54,215 nucleotides of DNA from an uncultured Reyranella sp. (lineage in GTDB: Bacteria; Pseudomonadota; Alphaproteobacteria; Reyranellales; Reyranellaceae). The notes beneath the pieces are model-generated. The model saw nothing but the letters and a program-made list of their open reading frames with translations, made no database searches and was not told the DNA's origin. A program made the translations under genes and the position numbers. The stretch spans positions 1 to 54,215 of the forward strand of contig CALDNT010000257.1 in NCBI GenBank assembly GCA_937915145.1, given 5' to 3'. Below, piece by piece: positions 46,364 through 54,215 of this stretch; the stretch's first letter is position 1; the number at the start of each line of letters is the position of its first letter.

Positions 46364-47260
46364 ATGGCAAATGAGATGCTGGGATTTGTCGGCGTGGGCC
46401 GGATGGGCGGCTTGATGGCCGCGCGCCTGCTCGATGCCGGTCATCGTTTGTGCGTCTATGACGTCTCCGACGAAGCCACCCGGCCGCTGGTGGCGCGCGG
46501 CGCCCAGCTTGCCGCCTCGCCGGCCGAGGTGGCCTCGACGGCCGGTATCGTCCTGATCAGCCTGCCGACCCCCGACGTGGTGCGACAGGTCGTCCTCGGC
46601 GGCAACGGCGGCATCATCAACGGTTCGAGCGTGCGGCTGGTGATCGACCTGTCGACCACCGGCCCGGGCGTGGCCACCGAGGTCGCAGCCCAGCTTGCCG
46701 AACGGCGGATCGGTTGGGTCGATGCGCCGGTGAGCGGCGGCGTGACCGGCGCCAGGGCCGGCACGCTGGCGATCATGGTGTCGTGCCCGACGCCCACCCT
46801 GCAGGAGGTCGAACCGGTCCTCAAAGTGTTCGGACGGCCGTTTCACGCCGGCGAGAAGCCCGGCCTCGCGCAGACCGCGAAGCTTGCGAACAACCTCCTG
46901 GCGGCGGCAGCGCTGGTGGCCACTTCCGAAGTCATGGCGATGGGCGTCAAGGCGGGGTTGGAGGCCAAAGTGCTGATCGACATCATCAACGCCTCAAGCG
47001 GTCGCAACAGCGCCACACAGGACAAGTTCCCGCGTGCCATCTTGCCGGGAACCTTCGATTTCGGCTTCACCACCGGCCTTTCCTACAAGGATGTTCGCCT
47101 GTGCGTCGACGAGGCCGAGGCGATGGGCGTGCCCATGGTGGTGGGCGCCGCGGTGCGCCAGATGCTGGCCGTCACCAAGGCGAGATTTGGCGCCGACTCG
47201 GATTTTACTTTCGTCGCCAAGGTCCTGGAAGAGTGGGCCGGAGTCGAAATCCGCAGCTAG
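46364..47260 (+). CDS. Beta-hydroxyacid dehydrogenase (3-hydroxyisobutyrate dehydrogenase family)
   Basis: A 298-residue NAD(P)-dependent dehydrogenase. The Rossmann motif is GVGRMG near residue 8, the substrate block DAPVSGGVTGARAGTL near 125, and the catalytic Lys in KLANNLLAA near 173. It may oxidise 3-hydroxyisobutyrate, tartronate semialdehyde or another beta-hydroxyacid. ATG 46364 follows AAGGAAGG; an upstream GTG would overlap that site. Its stop overlaps the convergent hexapeptide gene by four bases. Confidence 0.88.
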   Translation: MANEMLGFVGVGRMGGLMAARLLDAGHRLCVYDVSDEATRPLVARGAQLAASPAEVASTAGIVLISLPTPDVVRQVVLGGNGGIINGSSVRLVIDLSTTGPGVATEVAAQLAERRIGWVDAPVSGGVTGARAGTLAIMVSCPTPTLQEVEPVLKVFGRPFHAGEKPGLAQTAKLANNLLAAAALVATSEVMAMGVKAGLEAKVLIDIINASSGRNSATQDKFPRAILPGTFDFGFTTGLSYKDVRLCVDEAEAMGVPMVVGAAVRQMLAVTKARFGADSDFTFVAKVLEEWAGVEIRS

Positions 47261-47880
47261 GCGCTGCTGGTCGGGACCGCCTGATCGACCAACGACAGGC
47301 GTTTCACGATGGTGTCCGGCGCGAGAACGGCGCCCGGGGCAATGACGGCATTGGCACCAATCCTGGTGCGATCCCCAACCAGCGCGCCGAACTTTTCCGC
47401 CCCCGTACCGATCCGTTTGCCTCGGTAAACGAATGAAATCGTCGGATCGGCCCATTCGTTTCGATAGTTTGCGATGATGGAGCCGGCTTCGAGGTTGACC
47501 CCGCGACCGAGGATGCTGTCGCCGACGAAATTGAAATGAGCGAGCTTCGATCCGCCGAAGACGAACGACGATTTCAGCTCTGCTCCCGGCCCCAAGATGC
47601 AGTTGCCCTCCAGCCAGCAGCCGCCACGTACCAAGGTCCCCGATCCGATGAAGCATTTGGGCCCGACGATTGCCGGGCCCTTGAGTATCGCTCCCTCCTC
47701 GATGGTCGAGGTGAGATGACAGGCGACGTTCCCATTCACGGCATAGTCCACGCCCAAACCGCCCAGAAGCCGCTCCACGATTGCCGTCGAGGAAGACGTC
47801 AATTCCCACGGTGGACTGCCGGAGAAATCCCGGAGCGCCGAATTACGGAATTCTGCAATGTGTTCGTCGATGAGCTCCAC
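47257..47880 (-). CDS. Left-handed beta-helix (hexapeptide) acyltransferase-like protein
   Basis: A 207-residue protein built mostly of hexapeptide repeats (from about residue 50: IEEGAILKGPAIVGPKCFIGSGTLVRGGCWLEG...). The central block KLAHFNFVGDSILGRGVNLEAGSIIANYRNE resembles the C-terminal acetyltransferase domain of GlmU. The uridyltransferase half of GlmU is missing, so it is a stand-alone sugar-type acetyltransferase or a related structural protein. Its partner substrate is unknown. It is convergent with the beta-hydroxyacid dehydrogenase gene. Confidence 0.8.
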   Translation of the reverse strand: MELIDEHIAEFRNSALRDFSGSPPWELTSSSTAIVERLLGGLGVDYAVNGNVACHLTSTIEEGAILKGPAIVGPKCFIGSGTLVRGGCWLEGNCILGPGAELKSSFVFGGSKLAHFNFVGDSILGRGVNLEAGSIIANYRNEWADPTISFVYRGKRIGTGAEKFGALVGDRTRIGANAVIAPGAVLAPDTIVKRLSLVDQAVPTSSA

Positions 47881-48013
47881 CCTCGACCCCTCCCGATATA
47901 GTCCGCCCCGATATAATTCGTAAGGTGGCGGATGCAGAATCGCGCAGCAATCGATTTTGCCGCCCGGGCAATTGAAGCCATAGAGGTCACAGGGTGCGGT
48001 CTAGCTCCTGCCT

Positions 48014-49633
48014 TCAAGCAGCCATCGCGGCTCGCGGCTGCGGGCGGCGGTAGGAGAGCGCCTCGGCGATGTGCAGACGCCGCACGGAAGCGGACCCGTC
48101 GAGATCGGCGAGGGTGCGCGCCACCCGCAAGGTGCGATGCCAGGCACGGGCCGACAGACCGAGGCGCTCGGCAGCCCTTGTCAGGAGCGCGCGGCCCTCG
48201 GCGTCGGGTTCGGCGATGGCCGCCAGCAGGGCGCCGTCGGTATCGGCGTTGCAGCGTGGCTTCGACCAGCCGCGCGCCCTGTCGGACAGCAGGCCGGCGG
48301 CGGGATCGGCCTCGACCGCCAAAAGCCTGCCCTTGCGGTCGAGTTCGGCCAGCCGCTGGCGCTGCACCGCCCGCGCCGCGGCCACGCGCGCCGCGACATC
48401 GGCGGAGGTCTCGGCCGGCGGCGGCAGTGCGAGATCGGCGGCGCCGACCGGCGGCACATCGATGCACAGATCGATGCGGTCGAGCAGCGGGCCCGAGAGC
48501 TTGCCCTGATAGTCAACGCCACAACGCGGGGCCCGGCCACAAGCCCGGCCGGGTTCCATCAGATGGCCGCAGCGGCAGGGGTTCATTGCCGCCACCAACT
48601 GAAAGCGGGCCGGATAGGTGACGTGGGCATTGGCGCGCGCCACCGTCACGCGGCCCGACTCCAGCGGCTGGCGCAGCGCTTCCAGCGTGGCGCGGCTGAA
48701 TTCCGGCAGTTCGTCGAGGAACAGCACACCATGGTGGGCGAGCGAAACCTCGCCCGGCCGGACACGTTGGCCGCCACCGATCAGGGCCTGCAGCGTGGCG
48801 GAGTGGTGCGGGTCGCGAAAGTTGCGGCGGCGGCTAAGCTTGCCTTCAGTGAGGTCGCCGGCCAGCGAGCGCACCATCGAGGCTTCCAGAGCCTCGTCGG
48901 GTTCGAGCGGCGGCAGCAGGCCGGCCAGACGCGCGGCCAGCATCGACTTGCCCGAGCCCGGCGGGCCGATCATCAACAGATTGTGGCCGCCGGCCGCCGC
49001 CACTTCGAGCACGCGCTTGGCGCTTTCCTGGCCCTTGATCTCGGCAAGGTCAGGATAGGTGGTGCGGTCATCGGCGATCAGCGCTTCAGGCGTCGGCAAG
49101 GTCTGCTGGCCGCGCAGGTGATTGATCAGCGCAAGCAACGACGGCGCGGCAACGATGGCGGACCGGTCGGTGTCCTGGGACTCGAACCCACCCCACGCCG
49201 CCTCGCCGCCGCATACTGCGGGGCAAATCAGACCGCGCCCGGATGCGACGGCGGCAATTGCCGCCGGCAGCACGCCGGGCACGCGACTGAGCGAGCCATC
49301 GAGCGCCAGTTCACCCAACACGACGAAGTCTTCCAGACACTCCCGCGTGAGCACGCCCATGGCGGCCAGAAGCGCGAGCGCGATCGGCAAGTCGTAGTGG
49401 CTGCCCTCCTTGGCGAGGTCGGCCGGCGAGAGATTGACCGTGATGCGCTGCGGCGGCAGGGCAAGGCCCAGCGCCCGCAACGCCGCCCGCACCCGTTCGC
49501 GGCTTTCACCGACCGCCTTGTCCGCGAGGCCAACCATGGCGAAGGCGATGGTGCCCGGCGCGATCATCACCTGCACATCGACCGGCAGGACATCGACGCC
49601 CTGGAAAGCCACGGTCCTTACCTTCGCCTGCAT
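48014..49633 (-). CDS. comM: YifB/ComM-type Mg-chelatase-like AAA+ ATPase
   Basis: A 539-residue protein. The N-terminal Lon-protease-like ChlI domain (about residues 20-140, with NLSPADLAKEGSHYDLPIAL) is followed by an AAA+ core with Walker A GPPGSGKS (about 215) and Walker B GVLFLDELPEF, then a C-terminal helical domain ending IAEALSYRR. ComM is a hexameric helicase that aids branch migration during natural transformation. ATG 49633 follows AGGAGAACGAC; the frame opens 10 codons further upstream. It stands alone between two minus-strand genes. Confidence 0.93.
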   Translation of the reverse strand: MQAKVRTVAFQGVDVLPVDVQVMIAPGTIAFAMVGLADKAVGESRERVRAALRALGLALPPQRITVNLSPADLAKEGSHYDLPIALALLAAMGVLTRECLEDFVVLGELALDGSLSRVPGVLPAAIAAVASGRGLICPAVCGGEAAWGGFESQDTDRSAIVAAPSLLALINHLRGQQTLPTPEALIADDRTTYPDLAEIKGQESAKRVLEVAAAGGHNLLMIGPPGSGKSMLAARLAGLLPPLEPDEALEASMVRSLAGDLTEGKLSRRRNFRDPHHSATLQALIGGGQRVRPGEVSLAHHGVLFLDELPEFSRATLEALRQPLESGRVTVARANAHVTYPARFQLVAAMNPCRCGHLMEPGRACGRAPRCGVDYQGKLSGPLLDRIDLCIDVPPVGAADLALPPPAETSADVAARVAAARAVQRQRLAELDRKGRLLAVEADPAAGLLSDRARGWSKPRCNADTDGALLAAIAEPDAEGRALLTRAAERLGLSARAWHRTLRVARTLADLDGSASVRRLHIAEALSYRRPQPRAAMAA

Positions 49634-49766
49634 GTCGTTCTCCTGATCGTGGAGAACAATCATAGAGACGCATCTATATCAAGTAAATCTCGTATAAGTT
49701 GTATTTCAACCATCAGCCGACGGCGCCGACAACCTGTCAAAGCAGGTGCGGGCCGAGCGCTGCGGA

Positions 49767-51572
49767 TCAGGCGGTTCCTCCTGCGACGATCAGGGCCGGA
49801 TCGATCGGCTCGACGTAGAGTTTCGCCACGTCGGCTCCCCGTCGTTCCAGTACGCGTCGCGCGTTGATCGAGCGCTTGTCGGTCACTTCGCCGTCGGCCA
49901 CCGAGGGCGGCTCTTCGAGTGGGAGCAGCCTCAGCACGCGGGTGCTGGAGCCGCCGGGCCTGCCGTTGAACGCAGCGAGCAGCCGCGCGAGCGCCGGCCG
50001 CCACGCTTCGGAGCCCCCCGCCTCGGCGCAGGCTGTCGCATCGAGCCATGCCAGGGCACCCAGCCACGGCCGGTCAGGGGCCGCGATGACGAGGTCGCGC
50101 ACATAGGGTTGGAGGGCGTCGATCAGCTGCGTGCGCAAGGTCGTGGCGCGCACCCATGTGCCCGAAGCAAGCTTGAATTCCTCCGACAACCGGCCGGCAA
50201 ACGCAATGCCGGCGGCGGGATTGTCCTCGTCGATCCAGCGCGCGGCATCGCCGGTGCGGAAGAATCCATCCTCGTCGAAGGCCTCGCGATCGGCGTCGGG
50301 GCGCTTGTGGTAGCCTGCCATGACGTGCGGGCCCTTGACCCGCAACTCGTAGCGATCACCCGCCGGCACCAGCTTGGCCAGCGCGCCGGGCGGCGGCAGA
50401 CCGAGCAGGCCGGCGCGATCGACGTTCCAATAGACCATCAGGCCGACGCTGGTCGTCTCGGTCATGCCCCAGCCGCAGCCGAACGGCAGGCGCTCGCCGA
50501 GCTGGCCGATGGCGAGACCCTGCAGCCGGTCGAAGCTCTCCTGCGGCAGCAAGGCACCGCCGTAGCCAAGGCCGCGCAGGTTCCTGAAGAATTTGGCGCG
50601 CAGATCCTCGTCGCGCTCGAGCGCCTCCAGCAGCAGCGGGTAGGCCGCCGGCACGGTGCTGAAACGCGACGGCGAGAGTTCGCGCAGATTTTCGATCGTT
50701 TCCTGGAAGCGGCCCGGCACCGGCCGGCCGCCGTCTATATAGAGAGAGCCTGCAACCCGGATGATGCCGTTGAGATTGGCATTGCCGCCCCAGGTGTGAT
50801 GCCAGGGCAGCCAATCAAGTGAGACGGCCGCGCGCTGATCGTCGAGCGGCTCGCCGACCGCCCGGACCATTTCCGACGCCGCTGCGAGATTGCCATGGGT
50901 ATTGAGCACGCCCTTGGGCAGGCCGGTCGAGCCCGACGTGAACAGGATCTTGGCCGGCGTATCGGTTGTGATGTGCTGGCGGCGCTCGGCGACCGCGGCG
51001 TCGACCGGGCAGGCGGCAAGCGCGGCGAATGCCTGTCCGCGCTTTCCATCTACGGTGACGAGCCTTGCGCCACCGGCTGCAGCACGATCGAGGGCGTCGC
51101 CGTAGGCAGCCGAGTCCTGGGCAAACACCAGGCCCGGCTCGACGACGCCGAGCGCATGATCGAGACGCGTGAAATCTCCCGACAGCGAATAGTTGGGCGA
51201 CAAGGGCGCCACCAGCGCACCGGCCCGCAGTGCGCCGAAGAGAAAGAGCGCATTCTCCAGGCTGTTGTCCGACAGAATCGCCACTGACCGGCTGCCCGGA
51301 CCGTAACCCTCGGCGATCAGCCACGACGCAACGGCGCCCGTCCTGGCCCACGCCTCGGCATAGCTGAGATGCCGCCAGGCCCTGTCCGAACCGCGGCGCT
51401 CGGCAAGAAACGTGACGTCGGCACGGCGTTCGGCGGCTTGCCGGAGCTGGTCGATGACCAGCGGCAGCCCGGTCGGCAACGCGCGACCGGCCGATAGCAC
51501 AAGCGTGCCGTCGGGCCGCCGCTCGACTTCAACCGTCGGTTTCGGCCGATTGAGTGCACGCATGGGCGCCAT
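49767..51572 (-). CDS. Feruloyl-CoA-synthetase-like AMP-dependent ligase
   Basis: A 601-residue ANL-superfamily enzyme. The ATP-binding motif A3 is FTSGSTGLPKGV near residue 212, A5 is GWGMTETTS near 370, and A7 is FRTGDAARW near 442. The DWLPWHHTWGGNA block and the late SINARRVLERR segment are typical of the feruloyl-CoA synthase group, which activates hydroxycinnamates to CoA thioesters. No enoyl-CoA hydratase/aldolase (ech) or vanillin dehydrogenase gene is adjacent, so the substrate is not secured. ATG 51572 is chosen; ATG 51563 is an alternative. A phenylpropanoid role would fit with the intradiol dioxygenase elsewhere in the window. Confidence 0.83.
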   Translation of the reverse strand: MAPMRALNRPKPTVEVERRPDGTLVLSAGRALPTGLPLVIDQLRQAAERRADVTFLAERRGSDRAWRHLSYAEAWARTGAVASWLIAEGYGPGSRSVAILSDNSLENALFLFGALRAGALVAPLSPNYSLSGDFTRLDHALGVVEPGLVFAQDSAAYGDALDRAAAGGARLVTVDGKRGQAFAALAACPVDAAVAERRQHITTDTPAKILFTSGSTGLPKGVLNTHGNLAAASEMVRAVGEPLDDQRAAVSLDWLPWHHTWGGNANLNGIIRVAGSLYIDGGRPVPGRFQETIENLRELSPSRFSTVPAAYPLLLEALERDEDLRAKFFRNLRGLGYGGALLPQESFDRLQGLAIGQLGERLPFGCGWGMTETTSVGLMVYWNVDRAGLLGLPPPGALAKLVPAGDRYELRVKGPHVMAGYHKRPDADREAFDEDGFFRTGDAARWIDEDNPAAGIAFAGRLSEEFKLASGTWVRATTLRTQLIDALQPYVRDLVIAAPDRPWLGALAWLDATACAEAGGSEAWRPALARLLAAFNGRPGGSSTRVLRLLPLEEPPSVADGEVTDKRSINARRVLERRGADVAKLYVEPIDPALIVAGGTA

Positions 51573-51605
51573 ATGGCTCGTCAGGGCGTCAATTGAAAGG
51601 GAGCG

Positions 51606-52766
51606 TCAGGGACGGTTCAGACGCCGTTTCAGTTCTTCGGCGATGAGCTCGTGGGTGAAGGCGGTGGGATGGCCGTCATGCGGAATGAGAAGGCGCGAGA
51701 CGTGGACGCCGGCTGTCAGATTGTCGACCGACAGCAGCGGAATGCCGGCCTCGCGCAACCGGTCTAGGACGGAGATCAGAAACTGCGGCGCGGGACCGTA
51801 GCCGCGCGTCTGCAGATTGTCGGGCCACGAATAAATGACGACCAGAGGGGCGTTGAACTTTTCGCGGACCAGCGTCTGCAGCCGCGTCATGAGGGCGACG
51901 AACAGGTCGGCCTGCGCCTCCTGCTTCTGGCGCATGCCGATCGCGTCGACGAACACGAACTGCTCGCCCAGCAGATATTTCAGCCCGGCAAGCGGATGGG
52001 TCCAGCGGTACTCGTTGAACGACCCGGTGTGGCGCAGCGTGCCGTCTTCGAGGACATAGCGCGGCGACGAGCCCAGCCAGGACCCATCGCCCGTCACCCG
52101 TGCCAGATGCGCCGGAATGATCCAGCTCACCACCGCCTTGACGTGCTGGCCGGCATAGCGATCGAGCAGGCCCGCCTCGAGCGCACGCACGAGATGATTG
52201 GGTCCGTAGCCCGGCACGCCGAGATTGATCGCGCGCACCTTGAGGTCGTTGGCCTTGGCGAACTGCGACGCCAGACTCTGATCGTCGGGAAGTCCCTGGC
52301 CGAAGATGAAGGAATCGCCCAGGAACAGGTAGGTGTCGGCGCCCGCCGGACCAGCCAGCGTGACCCGCGCGGCGGTGTCGTCGAAATGATAGGTGTGGCG
52401 ATAGATTTGGTCCGCCCCGAAGGCCGCTGTGGCAACCACCTCGGAGTTCGGCCGCGGCCGGAAACCCAGCACCGGATCGGGTGGCGGCCACCATTTGGGA
52501 TCGGTCGCCTTCACCAGACCGTGCCCCATCGGCACGGGCGACAGGAATCCCGCGACGGCATCGAGCAATGCCAGACTGACGGCGAGCGCCGACATCAGCA
52601 GTGCCCCGGCCCGCCAACGATTGCCGCGCAACAGAACGACGCCCGCCAGGGCGAGGAGCGCCGCCAGGCCGCACGCCCACAGCGCCGACGGCAACACAGA
52701 AACGCCGATCGCCAGCACGGCCAGCAGGCCCGAGGCGAGCCAAAGATTTCGACGGGTATCGGTCAT
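51606..52766 (-). CDS. Membrane-anchored SGNH/GDSL hydrolase
   Basis: A 386-residue protein with two or three N-terminal membrane helices (about residues 8-75) and an exposed SGNH domain. The nucleophile Ser152 lies in FLGDSFIFGQGL, the oxyanion Gly/Asn block in GVPGYGPNH, and the catalytic Asp364/His366 pair in HDGHPTAFTHELIAEEL. Such proteins deacetylate or acetylate extracellular polysaccharides. ATG 52766 gives a charged start MTDTRRN. The CoA-transferase gene is divergent and begins 60 bases away. Confidence 0.83.
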   Translation of the reverse strand: MTDTRRNLWLASGLLAVLAIGVSVLPSALWACGLAALLALAGVVLLRGNRWRAGALLMSALAVSLALLDAVAGFLSPVPMGHGLVKATDPKWWPPPDPVLGFRPRPNSEVVATAAFGADQIYRHTYHFDDTAARVTLAGPAGADTYLFLGDSFIFGQGLPDDQSLASQFAKANDLKVRAINLGVPGYGPNHLVRALEAGLLDRYAGQHVKAVVSWIIPAHLARVTGDGSWLGSSPRYVLEDGTLRHTGSFNEYRWTHPLAGLKYLLGEQFVFVDAIGMRQKQEAQADLFVALMTRLQTLVREKFNAPLVVIYSWPDNLQTRGYGPAPQFLISVLDRLREAGIPLLSVDNLTAGVHVSRLLIPHDGHPTAFTHELIAEELKRRLNRP

Positions 52767-52826
52767 TGACCTCAAGGCGCCTATCGAGAGTAGGGTGCGA
52801 TGTACGTGGTCGAAAGGAAAACATCA

Positions 52827-54038
52827 ATGCGCGGGCAATTGCCGCTGAAGGGTCTGCGGGTTCTCGATCTTGCCAGTTTCATCGCCGCGCCGGTGGCGAC
52901 CACGGTGATGGGCGACTATGGCGCCGAGGTGATCAAGATCGAACCGCCGGGCGAGGGTGACCCACAGCGCAAGCTCGGCCAGGCGCATTCGATCCCGCAA
53001 CATCCGGTGAATTTCTGCTGGCATCTCACCAACCGCAACAAGCGGGCGATCGTGCTCGACCTCAAGAGCGATGGCGGCCGCGCGGCGTTCGACCGGCTGG
53101 CCCGGACCGCCGATGTGATGGTGGTGAACTTCCCGCTGAAGGTCCGCGAGCGCCTGCGCATGCGCTACGCCGACGTGGCCGCGCTCAACCCGCGGCTGAT
53201 CTACGCCTCGATGACAGGCTATGGCGAACAGGGCCCCGATGCCGACCAGCCGGGCTTCGACTCAACCGCCTTCTTCGCCCGCTCCGGCCTGCTCGATGCG
53301 CTCTCCTACGCCGAGGGACCGCCGGCCTTCTCGTTGCCGGCACAGGGCGACCAGATGGCCGGCATGAACCTGTTCGCCGCCATCACCATGGCGCTGCTCC
53401 ATCGCGAGCGCACCGGCCAGGGCAGCGAAGTGACGACATCGCTGCACGCCGGCGGCCTGTGGTCGAACGCCATGCTGGCGCAGGGCGCCCTGCTCGGCGC
53501 CTATGTGGCACCCAGGCCGCCGCGCACCCAGCCAAGGAGCGCGCTCGCCAACCAGTACCGCACCTCCGACCACCGCTGGATCCAGCTCACCATCGTGCGC
53601 GAGGACAAGTTGTGGCCCGAACTCTGCCAGGCGATCGAGCGGCCCGACCTGATGGACGATCCGCGCTTCCAGACGACCGAGCAACGCCGCGCCCACGCCC
53701 CGGAGCTGGCGGCGATCCTCGATCCGGTATTCGCCGCCCATCCCTGGCTGCACTGGCGCCTCAGGCTGCGCCACCACGGCATCACCTTCGGCCTGCTGGG
53801 CGTCATGCGCGACGTGCCGCATGACGAGCAGGCAGTGGCCAACGGCGCCGTGGTGCCGAGCACGATCGAGGAGATGCCACGCACCATCTCGGCGCCGATC
53901 CGGCTGTCCTTCGCGCCCGAGCCGGTGGCGCCCGGACCCGGCCCCGGCCACGGCCAGCACACCGACGAGGTGCTGGGCGAGCTGGGGTATGGCACCGCCG
54001 AAATCGCGGCGCTCCGCGCCACGGGGGCGCTGGGCTGA
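52827..54038 (+). CDS. Class III CoA transferase (CaiB/BaiF family)
   Basis: A 403-residue enzyme that moves CoA between carboxylic acids. It starts LPLKGLRVLDLASFIAAPVAT and has the family blocks YGAEVIKIEPPGEGD and NKRAIVLDLKSDGG. The catalytic Asp145 lies in QPGFDSTAFFARSG. ATG 52827 follows AAAGGAAAACATCA; an ATG at 52800 in the same frame would include that ribosome site. The acid pair used (formyl, carnitine, bile acid, succinyl types) cannot be read from sequence. It is divergent from the SGNH hydrolase gene. Confidence 0.9.
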   Translation: MRGQLPLKGLRVLDLASFIAAPVATTVMGDYGAEVIKIEPPGEGDPQRKLGQAHSIPQHPVNFCWHLTNRNKRAIVLDLKSDGGRAAFDRLARTADVMVVNFPLKVRERLRMRYADVAALNPRLIYASMTGYGEQGPDADQPGFDSTAFFARSGLLDALSYAEGPPAFSLPAQGDQMAGMNLFAAITMALLHRERTGQGSEVTTSLHAGGLWSNAMLAQGALLGAYVAPRPPRTQPRSALANQYRTSDHRWIQLTIVREDKLWPELCQAIERPDLMDDPRFQTTEQRRAHAPELAAILDPVFAAHPWLHWRLRLRHHGITFGLLGVMRDVPHDEQAVANGAVVPSTIEEMPRTISAPIRLSFAPEPVAPGPGPGHGQHTDEVLGELGYGTAEIAALRATGALG

Positions 54039-54215
54039 CGCCGGCTGATGCCGGGCCCAACCGTGGTAGTCCAGCCCAGAACCCCGGCCGAATTTCGGCT
54101 CCCCGCACGCCGGAAAGCCAATAACGACGGGCTTTTCGCCCGACAATCGTGGACGCCTGGATGTAACGCGTGGTGTCCGGAACGGTGTCCACAAATCTGA
54201 GACAAGCCTTGTTTT
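54039..54215. other. Right edge of the window
   Basis: No gene recognised. It contains a weak hairpin (CGGGC/GCCCG near 54128-54142) that could end the CoA-transferase transcript. The last 30 bases (GTGTCCACAAATCTGAGACA and on) resemble the repeat region at 12240. Confidence 0.3.

Overview
The window is high-GC chromosomal DNA with an alphaproteobacterial gene set. The main evidence is the block irr–fabA–fabB–fabI, an iron-control-element (ICE) box of the kind bound by Irr, and the operon rimP-nusA-ylxR-infB-rbfA-truB-rpsO-pnp with an attenuator ahead of rimP. The mix of CoA transferase, feruloyl-CoA-synthetase-like enzyme, TauD dioxygenase and Bug-type solute-binding protein fits a soil or freshwater heterotroph. 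My guess is a relative of Reyranella or a neighbouring Rhodospirillales/Hyphomicrobiales lineage, which the sequence alone cannot prove.

Layout. 1–3.5 kb: the end of a MAPEG-like membrane protein, a glycerolipid acyltransferase, a BrkB/YihY membrane protein and a convergent D-2-hydroxyacid dehydrogenase. 3.6–6.4 kb: a secreted SH3 protein and two tandem TonB-like proteins, the first with a fresh 87-bp internal duplication. 6.4–9.4 kb: a minus-strand unit of irr, rubrerythrin, a double-4Fe-4S oxidoreductase subunit and a DUF3501 protein, with a perfect ICE box just upstream of the rubrerythrin promoter. 9.5–12.2 kb: fabA-fabB-fabI. 12.2–17.4 kb: an accessory stretch with an esterase, a MocR regulator whose codon use differs from its surroundings, a broken Bug solute-binding gene, a SnoaL-like protein and a possible lipoprotein remnant.

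17.4–19.1 kb: an exported intradiol dioxygenase, a HAD phosphatase and a small membrane protein. 19.4–29.2 kb: the translation/transcription operon on the minus strand, with a good promoter, a rimP leader attenuator, a five-hairpin mosaic between rbfA and infB, a terminator after rpsO and a pnp leader hairpin. 29.3–34.1 kb: an MFS permease, trmB coupled to a TPP enzyme, and two poorly characterised genes.

34.129–37.646 kb: a complete IS1-like transposable element with perfect 17-bp terminal inverted repeats and an 8-bp target duplication. It carries four passenger genes as well as its transposase: a GNAT toxin/antitoxin-like pair, a DUF5343-like protein and a small basic protein. This is the most distinctive feature of the window. 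37.8–41.9 kb: an orphan gene, an M20 amidohydrolase, hisA-hisF-hisE and a HIT protein. 41.9–54 kb: assorted catabolic genes (hydrolase, TauD dioxygenase, ADPS-like flavoenzyme, SDR, beta-hydroxyacid dehydrogenase, hexapeptide acyltransferase, ComM/YifB ATPase, feruloyl-CoA-synthetase-like ligase, SGNH hydrolase, class III CoA transferase). No rRNA, tRNA or CRISPR array was recognised.
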